A stretch of 64,000 bases of DNA, from contig NC_066838.1 in NCBI RefSeq assembly GCF_001640805.2, positions 628,030 to 692,029 of the forward strand, read 5' to 3'. This DNA is from Lates calcarifer (Eukaryota > Chordata > Actinopteri > Centropomidae). The stretch's first letter is position 1. Every line of letters begins with the position of its first letter. A program made the translations under genes and the position numbers. Below are positions 39,691 through 51,325 of the stretch, piece after piece. Under the pieces are notes generated by a model, which did no database searches, was not told the origin of the DNA, and saw only the letters and a list, made by a program, of their open reading frames with translations.

Positions 39691-41925
39691 AGTTATGAAA
39701 AGTCAGACACAGACCAGAAAAGTGCAAAATTATGGCGCACAACAGCCTCAAACACCACCAACCTCTTCTACCACCTACGAAAGAACCATATCAAAAAGTA
39801 TGGGGAGAGTTTACGAATGAAAGGCACAAAAGAACTATCAGGTGCTCAAAGCAAACCACAGAGTCAGACTTTAGAACAGGCTTTTGCCCGTGGCACGCCG
39901 TACAACAAAGACTCGCGAAGATGGAAGGAAATAACTGGCCATTGCAACTCATATCCCTGCATTCTCAGGTATGAGAGGCATGTGCGTAAAACATGGGCCT
40001 CAGGTTAGAAAGTTCAGAGGGTTCACACACAGTTCCCCAGAGTGGTTGCTCGAAGCTGCTTCTGTAAAAAAACAGGAGCAGACAAACAAAAACTTGCTGA
40101 ACACTGCAGGATAAATAGACGTTTTCCTATATGAACTCCAGATGTGTGAACAGAGCAACTAATAGTCCAGACCTGATCAGAACATGTCAAATGCGTCCTC
40201 ACCTACTGGAAATGTTCCATTTAGTTTAGGCAAGGAGTGAGACCTGGCAGGATAAAGTCCAGTTAATGTACGGTGTGACTAATTTGGACATTAGAGTAAT
40301 GTCTGGGAAATTTTGGGTTTTCAGTGCATGTGTGAAAGCACTTATCAACAGCACTAGGCTTCTAAAGAGCAGAATTTGCTCAAATGTCGGAAATGAACGG
40401 AATACTTTTGTTTGTCAAAAGCTTGGAAAGGAATGGAGGAGGTTAAATCAGCCTCCAGCAGCCTCTGTCAACCCCTGGACCAGACAACAGGTCAATAAAG
40501 CCTGGCTGCAGGGTACTTTATGTCCTCACCGCCCTGCAATGGTATTAGAGTTATCTGAGAGAAACCCTTAAGCAGATCAATCCTGTCAACTGAAGTCACT
40601 GAGGAGATGAATTCTGTGTTTTCATAGCCAATATTTTCTTTCATTTTTATCTGCTTTAGGGCACATTTTTTAGTGGCACCATATAATGAATAATAAAGTT
40701 TTTGCGTACATATACAGTGGAATTCAAATTGCTCTGGCTCAGCAGTGACATCAGCACTTTTTATGTTTCCATTCAGCACATCATTCCTCATTCAACATCA
40801 CCAACATGCGTGCTTCCTGCTAAGCTGACCTACTTGTGTTGGTACCATGTGTTGTGAGGTTATGCAACCCATGAAAAAAGGAACAAACTGCTGCCAGTCA
40901 GAGCTGTGGCCTGTCAGCCACTGGGCTATTATTAGAGCACAGCACTGAACTAAACCTGGACACATCTACAGTCAGGAAATACACTCAGGTATCAGGTGCT
41001 GTTGTCATTTTGCTGCAGGTAGATGTAGAAATGCTGCATATTTATACTATGTCACAGCAAGTGACTTAATTATTGACAACCAGCCATGGGCTTTGTGGAG
41101 GCATCACTGTCTGCAATTATGTTGGATTTGTTTTTCTGTAGGGCTGTGGTCTCCCAATGGACTGCTCGATTGGTTGGTCGATGTGCTCTCATCCAACCAA
41201 ATTCTCATTAGTCAGACAATCACCAGCATTATTTTCATAAGGAGAAAAGCACTACATCAGTAGCCCTTCAGGCAGGATTAATCCATTATTTTCCTTTATT
41301 TACCTGTGAAAATAGGTGGGTGTTTTGGAAACACACTTAAAAATCAAAGAGCATGTCTTTAATCCTGGTTTGATGCATCCAGTGCATTTAGCATAATTAC
41401 ACAGAAGAACAATATTCTATTATTAGAAAGGTAGATGGATATACTTTGTCCTAAAATAAGACTACAATTTATTACAACTGTGTTTTTGTTTCTAAAAAGC
41501 CTTGTCCAACCTGGTTGTGTGCTTATAATCTGTCTTGAGTGTATAAGTATTAAGATGGGGAGAAGAATATAAGGCTGTTGTCATGACCTCCGGTCCCCAC
41601 ACAAAAAAATTTGACCAGACAACAAAAATCTTTATTATCTGGGGCTGTTTCAATGAATGATATGAATATAATGAATAATATGATAATGAATAATTAACAT
41701 CCCAGCCTCATCCTGAACTAGGCTGTAGAATTAATCTTGTTTCATTCATCCGCAGCATCTCTACTTCCTTTCTTTAGCAACAAATTAATACTACTGCATT
41801 TTTACAAAGGCAGCAAGCAGACATGTCTTACGTCAACTCATTTGTTGTAAATAGAAGTTTTCTTGAAGAAACATTATTTACTTGTTGCTCCATGCTTGAC
41901 CTGTTTGTATTTTGTGTCTCTGCAG
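39691..41925. other. No supported gene
   Basis: No exon is recognised. The stretch from 41138 (TAGGGCTGTGGTCTCCCAAT then GGTTGGTCGATG) resembles a hAT-type end, but I cannot define the other boundary. Confidence 0.4.
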
Positions 41926-42043
41926 CTTTGTTTACTACATGGACGTGGACTCCAGTGGAAAAACGGATCTGGGAAAATCTGATGTGTCACAATGGAGCTG
42001 AGGATGCTGAACTGGTGGACAGTGCTAGTGTCTCTGAGTTCTG
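41926..42043 (+). other. Exon-like block, unidentified
   Basis: A strong acceptor (TTTGTGTCTCTGCAG at 41911-41925) opens two readable frames. One gives FVYYMDVDSSGKTDLGKSD then VSQWS and a stop at 41999-42001; the other gives an acidic tail A-E-D-A-E-L-V-D-S-A-S-V-S-E-F with its stop at 42042. I recognise neither as a protein, and no partner exon is evident. Confidence 0.2.
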
Positions 42044-43804
42044 ACTGGATGTGACAACCAAGATTATAACATTGGTTTTATAGTTCTTGATTTTTGTTCC
42101 CAACAGCCCCAGTATAGGCCTGCGCTTCCCTAATGTAATGTAATGGGCTGTGGCACAGGTTACCATACTGTATCAGTGTTCTGAATTCAAAGCATGGGCT
42201 AGCCAACATTTTCCTGATAGTATATGAATAACTATGAACAACAGACAGCACTGCACTTCCCCGTACAACCTTGTGCCTTAAAGATGATTCACACCAAGTG
42301 CGATTGGATTTTTAATAAGATGATTTTGTGGGTTACAGTGGAATCTCACACACCAGGACAAACTTCTTGGGTCTGGAACTACTGTTCAGTTGACCAAACT
42401 CTTTTGCTTTCAGTGACGTCACACTTTTTAAACAATATCCCAGGATGCAATAATGCCAAGTCAGAATATGATAATTTGGTGTCCTTCCTCAAAAGCTCAA
42501 GTGCAATCATGATCCTGAAGCTGAACATCCAAAATATAACTAAAATGAAGATATCATATCAGTTTTGTATCAGTGTCATATTTATGCTCATGTAAAGAAG
42601 GTTTACAAGTATGTTTCACAAATCTGTGCAACACTCTTAAGACAGGAAGAACAAGCGTGATATTAATGGTTATTATGAAGATATACTATAGAATTTATTC
42701 CTTAGAAGTAGCAGGTGTGTAACAGCTCCATTCAGTATTTTGTGGTTGTTACCAAACAATGTCCAGCAGGGAAAGTAGACAGGTTTTACTGGGCAATAAT
42801 TTCTGTTGCATCCAAAGAGCCTCTTTTGGACAAATTGTGTATATCTGTAGAGCTTAGTATCAAAATATTTACTAAATTAATCCATGACCAAGAAACAGTC
42901 ATGATCATTTGGTGGGCCAACATTTGTTTTGGAAACTTTTTACTGAATGTTTTTTACATTGAAGTTGAGTGTGGCATTTTAGGACTCCTCACAAACTGAA
43001 ATAATACCCAGAGTACACTTCAAGATATCAAGTTGATGGGTCACTTGCAGTCATTTGTCATTAAGAGATATTGAGCATTGTTCTGTTCGCTACCTTTTGA
43101 GTTTTAATGTTTCATAATGTTATGCTGTGAATAATGGGTCATTCTATGGGAACAGTCTGACACCCGAGCAGTAGTGAGCCATCTGAGTTGAAGATTTACC
43201 ATCTGGAAATAATCCCTAAAAGCAGCCACTGGATACTTACCCTTACTGTCTCTTCCCTTCTTCCCCTCTTTATTGAAGTACTTCAGGCTTTGCAGTGGCA
43301 AGTAGCTGTGTAGAACACATTCATGCAGTGGTTGGTTGTTGCCTGTTATCTGTGTTGTGAGAATACTAGGGCTGGTTTTGTTACAAGTGCACCCTGAGGT
43401 TAAACATAGAGGAGTGGTAAACAGAGGGTAGTTAAAGCATATGGTGGTGAGCCTGGAGAATGATATGTATTTATAGAGTTGTCTGTTCCAGACCTAGACC
43501 TCTAGCATTCGTGCTCCAGGACGGACCAGAAGCATGACCAAAACCTCCTCTTGGTTTCATTGCACTGTGAAGCATTTGGGTTGAGTTCAGTGAGCATCAG
43601 TAGCATTTTGTAGTGGTCCTATCTCATTCTCAGCACTCTGAAACATCCTCTCCACCGTGACAGTCTTTATTAGTAAGCTTGCTTGAGGGGGATAGATTTT
43701 TACCTCAGACTCTTCAGTCCTAAAACCTGACTGACTTTCTCTGCGTGGTGTTATGTTTAGCTCCAATCTGTAGCACCTGTCGCCTACTTCTTGCTCCTGG
43801 TGGG
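42044..43804. other. No recognisable gene
   Basis: AT-rich. The 123-residue frame at 42224-42595 has no family motif. Confidence 0.45.
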
Positions 43805-43916
43805 ACTAGTTTGGTCTCTGTAAATGATACAGTAAAGTATATGGTCTAGACCTGCTGTGTATGAAAAATGCCCTGAGATAACTTCTGTCGTGCATTGGTG
43901 CTATATAAATGAAAAT
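43805..43916 (+). repeat. L2-like LINE 3' end, diverged
   Basis: GTATATGGTCTAGACCTGCT, then AATGCCCTGAGATAACTTCT and TTGGTGCTATATAAATGAAA match the shared L2-like tail with several substitutions. Confidence 0.7.
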
Positions 43917-44910
43917 AACCTGTCTCTCTGTCTATATTATGGAGCTAGTCATGCCCCATGACCAAATCACAATTATGTTGTTTGCATTCCACAGCTACAG
44001 CTCCTATAAGGTTCTCCATGATCTTACAGAGCTGGCAGGAGCGATTACAAAATGCAACAAAAATTTGCACAGTTGTGTTCAGTGTAATTGCGCCTTGACA
44101 CTCATGGGAACTTTAGTCATTGAATTCAAACACAATTGTTGCTGTTGTTAAAACATGAAGGTATTCAGTTTTGAGATGAGACTTTCAGTTTTTGCATTGT
44201 GCTTAAGGACTAGTGTCACACATAGAAATCCAACTCTGACCTGCTCAGCAGCGTTTGATATTCACATTTCAGTGTTAAACTGAACATGGTTACAAGACTG
44301 TATATGTTGTGTTGAGAGTGCATAAGCTAACTGAGGGTCTTTACAACTAAATCATCACTAACCCTTGTTGTCCACTTGCCCTGCCGTCACTGTGTTTTTG
44401 TATGAGCCATTCATTTAGGTCTCTTTAGAGTAGTATTGATTCCACTTGAAAACACTATGCAAAATGTTTCACTGCCTCACTGTAAGCACCGTACAGAGCC
44501 ACCCCCTCCTCAAGCAATTGTGTGTAATATCTTGAACTTTTTTCTCTTAGTGCATATTTCCAGTGTGTACAGAAATGTTTGTTTCAAATTTTATGTATAA
44601 AATCAACAGTTATTTTGTTAATGTTGCTGACAGGAGCCATTAGATGTTTGAGGAAGCATCATACAATCATGAGTTTTTGTGTAAATATGTTTGACAACTT
44701 TTCTTGGAATAAATAATCAAAACTATGTCTGGATAATGGAATATTCTGTATGCTTGAATATATGCATGCATATGTGTGTGTGTGTGTGGGTGAGTGGCTG
44801 TAGCAAGGTAAGAAAGTAGTTCCTAGCTAAAATTTATCCACATAAAAAAAATGTAATGAAAAACTACACATTTTTAATGATTTATTTGCCTGTATGGATA
44901 TGCATCTTTA

Positions 44911-44911
<1 letters not shown>
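43917..44911. other. No recognisable gene
   Basis: Intergenic sequence without a named repeat or exon. Confidence 0.5.
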
Positions 44912-44959
<48 letters not shown>

Positions 44960-44979
44960 ATTTTTTTTTTTTTTTTTTT
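44912..44979. repeat. (TA)n plus poly(T) low-complexity tract
   Basis: About 24 TA units followed by 19 T residues. Confidence 0.95.
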
Positions 44980-45379
44980 ACAGAAATGCAGGCTACTTCT
45001 AAGCTTGGCTGCATTGAATACTAAAGTCTGATTTTTTGAATAAAACAGCCTGCTCACTTTACCCAACTGATAAATCTGAAAAAGAAACAGCTACACATAA
45101 AACATGCTTAGCTTAGGTTAGCACAGACTGTATGTCTGAACAGGTGCAAATAAAGACATATTAACACAAAACACAGTGGTTTTAGAAGTGGTTAATACTA
45201 AGGCCATCCAGTGACGTTCCAAAGTGCTGTCAGTGTTGAAGGCATATTTTAAGATTTGAGATACATAAGCAAGTTTACTCCTGTTTTCAGCTTTTGTGCT
45301 AAGCTAAGCTAAGCTAAGCATGTTTCAGGCCTGTTTCTGTACAAGACACAGAAACTAAATAGATACTGATTTAAACTAA

Positions 45380-45692
45380 GGCGGCTGTGGCTTAGGAGGT
45401 AGAGCAGTCGTCCACCAATCAGAAGGTCGGTGGTTCGATTCCCGGCTCCTCCAGTCTGCATGCCGAAGTATCCTTGGGCAAGATACTGAACCCCAAATTG
45501 CCTCCGATGTGTGTGTTTCACATCGGTGTGTGAATGTGTGTGACTGTGTTTAGAAAAAGCACATTAAATATATAGAATATGTGCTGTGTGAATGGGGTGA
45601 ATGTGATCTGTAGTGTGAAGTGCTTTGAGTGGTCGAAAAGACTAGAAAAGCGCTATATAGGTACATATATACTATATAAGTACAGTCCATTT
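45380..45692 (+). mobile_element. tRNA-derived SINE with intact A and B boxes
   Basis: The best preserved of three copies. The tRNA-like head has an A box TGGCTTAGGAG at 45388-45398 and a B box GGTTCGATTCC at 45432-45442, which are RNA polymerase III promoter elements at normal spacing. A body follows (CCTTGGGCAAGATACTGAAC) and then the tail (GGTCGAAAAGACTAGAAAAG, CGCTATATAG, ACAGTCCATTT). It resembles the AFC-type SINEs of percomorph fishes, though I could not check this by search. Confidence 0.85.
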
Positions 45693-45879
45693 GAAATAAT
45701 ACAGCAAACCAGTGTATTTCTGGCACCTCTTTATTGGATGCACAGAGACCCTCTGAGCTGCAAATTGTTATTTGACAGATTTTGAAATTCTTTTTGGAAT
45801 TCAAGCTGTTCAAACTCAACTCAAAGGCTTTGCAGCGGTAACTGTACATACATACTCTATAGTAAGTAATGTGTGTACA

Positions 45880-46170
45880 GTTAGGACCATAAATTTTGGC
45901 AAAATAGGCAATGGGCAAATTTTTGAAAAAATGAAATTTTTACTGTTTGATTTCTGTGGCCACAGAGCTGCTCATATAAGCAAGTCAAATGAATATTGGT
46001 TTGTTTTTCAGCTTCAGTGTCCCATTACTGTTTACATAGGCACGGGAACTAAATGGAAGAAGCTGTTTCCTACAGTAGTCACTAATCCCCTGGATCCTCA
46101 CTGGATCATTCCACATTGTTTTATCAGTCCAGAATCACCAAACAGGCTCCAAGCTTTGATCACCACCTAA
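45880..46170. repeat. Possible DNA-transposon relic
   Basis: Starts with ACAGTTAGGACCATAAATTT, similar to the common teleost end ACAGTTAGGTCCATAAATAT. The following sequence is readable only as short frames. No second end was found. Confidence 0.3.
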
Positions 46171-46820
46171 ACAACAACCTGCATCACTGGGTGTTTATAT
46201 TTTTATGTTGAAGATCCTTTCAGGATTCTACTAAACACCCATGCTTCTTAATTTAAAGATCACAGCTCAGGTTACCAGAGCAAGGTGCATGGAGAAGCTA
46301 AAAGGAGAAACTAAGGAATTAAAACAGTGTTTTGACTGAGTAATATAAAGGGTACAGGAGAACAACTAAACTACACATTGTCATTTCATTCATTATCAAA
46401 GATTATTGTGGTGTATAGGAAAGAGTACAGTATAAAAGAGGGGTGCTATTGGGATTTATTATCATGCCCTCTACTGCTGTATGATTTTGAATGAGGACAA
46501 GATGAGAAATGAGTCCATACCTCTGAAGATTTGCTCCTAGTGGGCATGTCAAGTCCAGCGCTGCAGCAGCTCATAACAGGTGAACTGGAGTAGAAAACAA
46601 ACCTCAGCTATGGATGCTTTTTATTGTCGCAAGAGAAAACTATAAGCAAGATGCAAGTGGATCAAACATGTCTAATCTTAAATGTTTCATCTCATCATTA
46701 TTTAAGTTTCTTTAATTACACAGCAAGTTATGAGAGCTGTAACAGTGTCTTTCTTTTCACCCTTTTAACTCTGTAATTACACATTAAGAAATTTTTTTTT
46801 TCCCAAAACATCATTTTATA
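46171..46820. other. No recognisable gene
   Basis: AT-rich intergenic sequence, no named motif. Confidence 0.5.
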
Positions 46821-47380
46821 TACAGTACCAGCCAAAAGTTTGGACACACCTTCTCATTCAATGGTTTTTCTTTATTTTTGTAGATTCATACTGAAGACAT
46901 CAAAACTATGAGGGAACACATATGGAATCAAACAAACAAAAAAAGTGTTCAAGAAACCCAAATACGATTTATATTTTAGATTTTTCTAAGTAGTCACCTT
47001 TTCTGCATTTCACAAAGACATCATGGATGGAACCAAAAATCTCAAATTTGCCTCATCAGACCAAAGTACAGGTTTCCACTGGTCTAATGTCCATTCCTTG
47101 TGTTTCTTGGCCTAAGCAGTTCTCTTCTTCTTGTTGTTCTTCCTCAGTAGCGGAGGATCATGAATCATGATCATGGATCATGAAGGCCTGATTCACACAG
47201 TCTCCTCTGAACAGTTGATGTTGAGATGTGTCTGCTACTCTTGGTCTTCCTTTCCTGGCGTGGTCCTCATCAGAGCCAGTTTCATCATAGCGTTTGATGT
47301 GTTTTTTTTGGTTTTTTTAAGTGCATTTCCCAAAATGCTGAGCTTTGCCAGATGTCAGTGAACACAGCAGCAGACCTGTT
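46821..47380. mobile_element. Tc1-like element with decayed transposase
   Basis: Begins TACAGTACCAGCCAAAAGTT-TGGACACACC and shares its first 150 bases with the element at 33357. On the minus strand 47010-47100 gives a degraded form of the L-W-S-D-E-S-K-F-E-I-F-G motif that holds the second catalytic aspartate of Tc1 transposases. The 3' end is not defined. Confidence 0.65.
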
Positions 47381-48575
47381 TGAATCCCTGTACTGATCAG
47401 AGATGTGGGCAGTGACTCAGAGATCTTGAATCAGGATACAGGTAAAGTAAATGATGTCATCAATGTTACTCCTACTTGGACCTGAAGACTGCAAATGTAT
47501 AACCAAAAGCCTACATTACAAACTGGGGCTATGGAGTTTTAGAGGGTAACTACCAGGTGGTGATTGAAAAAAATAAATTCAAAAGTTGCTTGTAAATAAG
47601 CCAACCTTTAATTAACTTAAGTGAACTTTAATTGACTTAAAATGTGTCCTTTTTCTGTTTCTCTAGTGTGAGTTAGGAGTTTGACTATGTTTGCAATATA
47701 AGCAAATAATTATCTGCTGCGAGGAATGTCTGTTCTGCAGACTTCAGGAAGAGAAACAGCTGCAGTGAGCAGCTAATAGGAATACAACTGAAAGAATATG
47801 TGATCCTATTGACTGAGAGAAAGTGGAATAATCCCTGCCATAATAAGTAAGTATGGATTTGTAAACAACTCCACAGGAGATCAGAGCTGCTATGTCACAA
47901 TCCTGGTCAGACACAATACCCTGCTCCATACAACCACTGAGCAACACAGTCTGATTAGCCTGCTGGACTAATTGGAATGTGTAGAAAAATGAGGGGTGAG
48001 AGCCAGGGAAACCCCAGTGATCCTTCCCATAGTATAGAAACGCTCATACAATGCCCCACATGTATACACAGCAGACAACAATATGTCAGTGTTCTGTGCT
48101 CTTTATGGGTACACAGTGTACTAAGAGTGGAGGAGCAGGGAGGGGGGAGGGTAGGAGTGGCATCAGTGAAATGAAACTAAGGGGGGGGGGGGGGCAGACG
48201 GACGATGGAAACAGTTGTGACATGGCACAAAGCATCCAACAGGAGTGCAACAACACTCAAATCCAAAGTCAGTCAAGGATCAAGAGTCAGTACTTATTTA
48301 TGTGTGCTTATGAGCATGGACTTATTTGTTGCAAGATTAACATGATTATTTTGCAGAGAAATTTTCCCAGCAAAAAAATCATTACCATATTATCTTATAG
48401 CTAACAAATTAACATAATAAAAGATTAATTAAATATAGTTTTACTGTATGAACTGTATATGGGCTCAGACCTTTGGATCCTACTGTGTGTAAATATAGTT
48501 TATTCCTGACACAGCTCCTTTTGTTTCCAATACAAAAAACAACTGCTTTTTTTCTCATTCCTGCTCCACGACCAG
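47381..48575. other. No gene; poly(G) run
   Basis: A run of 14 G residues lies at 48181-48194, preceded by purine-rich GGAGCAGGGAGGGGGGAGGG around 48133-48152. No exon or named repeat is seen. Confidence 0.5.
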
Positions 48576-48628
48576 AACTCATTCCATGAAGGTTACAAGA
48601 TGCGTCTAAAAGCCCTGGGAGAATTCTA
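48576..48628 (+). other. Exon-like block, unidentified
   Basis: A long pyrimidine tract and CAG acceptor (48547-48575) precede an open frame N-S-F-H-E-G-Y-K-M-R-L-K-A-L-G-E-F, which ends at a consensus donor GTAAGT (48629-48634). The size is 53 bases. I recognise no protein and no partner exon. Confidence 0.25.
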
Positions 48629-49300
48629 GTAAGTGGACCTTGAGTTAGTAATTTTTTGTCAAACTGCTCTTTTCTACATTTCCATCAGTTCACCACAAGA
48701 AGAGGAAAATATAAATTCAAGTGCACTGAGTGTATTATGGTTCTACATGAGTTGACATTGACAGTGTCTTTGTACAATTTCTCTATAATTCTGCAATAAG
48801 AAATTTGTATAATTAGCTTATTGTTCCCTAAAATAAATATAGGTATTTCACACAAATATTTGTGAACCAGATGTGTTGTGGAACAAAAAAACTGGTATTA
48901 TTCTTCAGACATGAAAAACTTGTTCTTGATCTTGATCTCTCAAAATCTTTTAGACTTTGAGTTAAATAAACTATCAATACATTTTGGAGTTGATAATTTA
49001 GGTGATGTAATACATGAGAAAGGATTAAGGAGTTTTCCGAAGTTAAAGGAATATAATTCATGTGTACATAGCCTCTACAGCCTCAGTCTTTTTTTCTTTA
49101 CCTTTTGGTTCACAGTGAGGGGGTAGTTCATCTCTTAAGACCACTAAAAATCCTTCGAGTGAAGCAATTCAAGAGGCACAATCATTCCTTGGTCTACACT
49201 TAGGATATAATTTATGGCAGGGGATTATAAGAAGTCTGTGATTTTAGAGGTAATAAGCTAAAAAGGTTGGAAATCAGTGCTTTACATCAGCCAACAGCAC
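48629..49300. other. No recognisable gene
   Basis: AT-rich intergenic sequence. Confidence 0.5.
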
Positions 49301-49308
49301 ATCCTTAT

Positions 49309-49959
49309 TAGAGATAGACCGATATGTTTTTTTCAGGGCTGATACCGATACCGATTATTAGTAGTCCAGGGCCAGTAACCGATATTTGGAGCCGATATTC
49401 ATTTGCAGTAAAAGTGAAAATATTGGCGTCAAAATTTTGAATTAACTCTAACAGCATATGTTTATTAAACAGCTTTTCAGATTTGCAACATGTTAAAGGT
49501 TTTTTTATCTTAGACAATAAACCTCTTTGTTTTGTAAACATAAACAAATAAACAGCTCCCTAAAGTTTTCTACAGTAAATAAAGTTTTCCAAAATTTCAA
49601 TATAACTGAAATGTTATTTTATCTTTCACTTACCTTTGTTTGGAGTTCAAACATTTTCTTCTCTCCGCCGTGTGTGTGAGCACTGTGCATGCACAGCTTT
49701 CACTGCTGATTGGCTGTTACCCGTGCCGTGGCTCTGTGTGTAACCAATCAGATGGTGCTGTGGGCGGGACAATGCTGGAGACAAAGTAGTTATTGCAGAC
49801 AGAGAGGCGCAGCTGCATCAGAGACAAAATAACCCAGTTTTAAATTGATCTCTTATCAGCCATCAGATTAAAAAAAAAAAAAAAGGCAGATGCGATATGT
49901 GTCAAAATGCTGAATATCGGTGCTGATAATCGGCCTGACCGATAATCGGTCTAACCCTA
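49309..49959 (-). mobile_element. hAT-type non-autonomous element with target duplication
   Basis: A complete 651-base copy. The plus-strand left end TAGAGATAGACCGATA and the reverse complement of the right end TAGGGTTAGACCGATT form inverted terminal repeats. Flanks ATCCTTAT (49301-49308) and ATCCTTGT (49960-49967) agree at 7 of 8 bases, the target-duplication size of hAT elements. The interior is the inverted partner of 23950-24659. Here the ATG of the internal first exon has become ACG. Confidence 0.9.
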
Positions 49960-50294
49960 ATCCTTGTATATGTTTGTTAAATAAATTACAAAAAGAGACG
50001 GCTGAAAAATGAATTATTAAATTCACAAATATATTTGAATATTGTTTAGGAAGAAAGAACCTGCTCACTAACAATCATAATACAGTATATAAAGATAACA
50101 AGAACAGTATAATGAAGAAAAACATCAAATGTGGATGTACAACTGGATTCATCAGCAGTTTTCTATGAAAGGTCTCAAAAATTTGAGACATGTCAGAACA
50201 TGTGCTGCTGTCTAAGGATATGTTGGTGCTGTTGTCAGGCCTCCTGCCAAAGAACAAATTGTTCCTGAACATATAGAACAGGAGGGTGGGGCTC

Positions 50295-50295
<1 letters not shown>
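49960..50295. other. No recognisable gene
   Basis: Short AT-rich stretch after the hAT copy. Confidence 0.5.

Positions 50296-50328
<33 letters not shown>
50296..50328. repeat. (AC)n microsatellite
   Basis: About 16 CA units. Confidence 0.95.
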
Positions 50329-50330
<2 letters not shown>

Positions 50331-50544
50331 GAGCACAGTCAGAGAGCACTGGTGTCAGTATACAAGACAGCAAACACTGTCTGATGTGTTAATATACTGT
50401 ATAATGTACAACAACTCCAGACAGCAACACATATTCACCAGCTTACATATACAAACACATGGGTGTCAGTTATCTCTGTTTATAGTATAAGCCAGTCCTA
50501 CTTCAGTGTCATTTTTTCCCTTTCTTAATGAAGAATTGTATACA

Positions 50545-51325
50545 TCAATTCAATTCAATTCAATTCAATTCAATTCAATTTTATTTATATAGCACCATAT
50601 CACAACAACAGTCATCTCAAGGCACTTTTCATATAGAGCAGACCATACTCTTTAAAATAGGTATTTACAGAGAGAGACCCAGCAGTTCCCACCATGAGCA
50701 GCACTAGGCGACAGTGGCAAGGAAAACTTCCATTTAAGAGGCAGAAACCTCGAGCAGAACCAGACTCAGGGTGGGCGGCCATCTGCCTCGACCGGTTGGG
50801 TTAAGAAGGAGAGGGGTGGGGTGGGGTGGGGGTAGAGAATTGCGAAAGAAGAACATAGCATAACACAGGCTCCATATCAGATGTAAGGTGAGGCCAGTAA
50901 TTAAATTAAAGTATTAACTGTTAACACAGCAATACAACTAATAGCAGTACTAGTGATTTCTAATTCTAGCAGCAGGTGTTGAGTGGAGTTGTAGGAGCAG
51001 CAGGAGACTTGTCATCACAGATCAGACTCTACAGCTCCAGAGGCAGAAATACCTGCAGAAAGAGACAGAAGAGGAGAGAGAGACGGAAGAGCACAATACT
51101 ACAGGAAAGAGGAGATACTGAGTTAGTAACATGTAATATGGGATATGAATCCATACTGATGGAGAGAGAGAGAGAGAGAGAAGCTCAGTGCATCATGGGA
51201 GATCTCCCGGCAGTCTAGGCCTATAGCAGCATAACTAAGGGATGGTTCAAGCCTAAGCCAACCCTAACTATAAGCTTTATCAAAGAGGAAAGTTTTAAGC
51301 CGACTCTTAAAGGTACAGAGGGTGT
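50545..51325 (-). mobile_element. L2-like LINE 3' end with (AATTC)n tail
   Basis: Seven AATTC units (50545-50580) precede the reverse complement of the L2-like 3' end. The match continues through GCAGAAACCTCGAGCAGAAC, GGTGGGCGGCCATCTGCCTC and GCAGCAGGTGTTGAGTGGAG, and ends in GTTTTAAGCCGACTCTTAAA. The last part overlaps the C-terminal coding region found at 13700-13900. It is the longest 3' region of this family in the window. A short (GA)n run lies at 51161-51181. Confidence 0.82.

Noticed and set aside
42224..42595. 123-residue open frame (+)
   Set aside because: No domain, and AT-rich like its neighbours.
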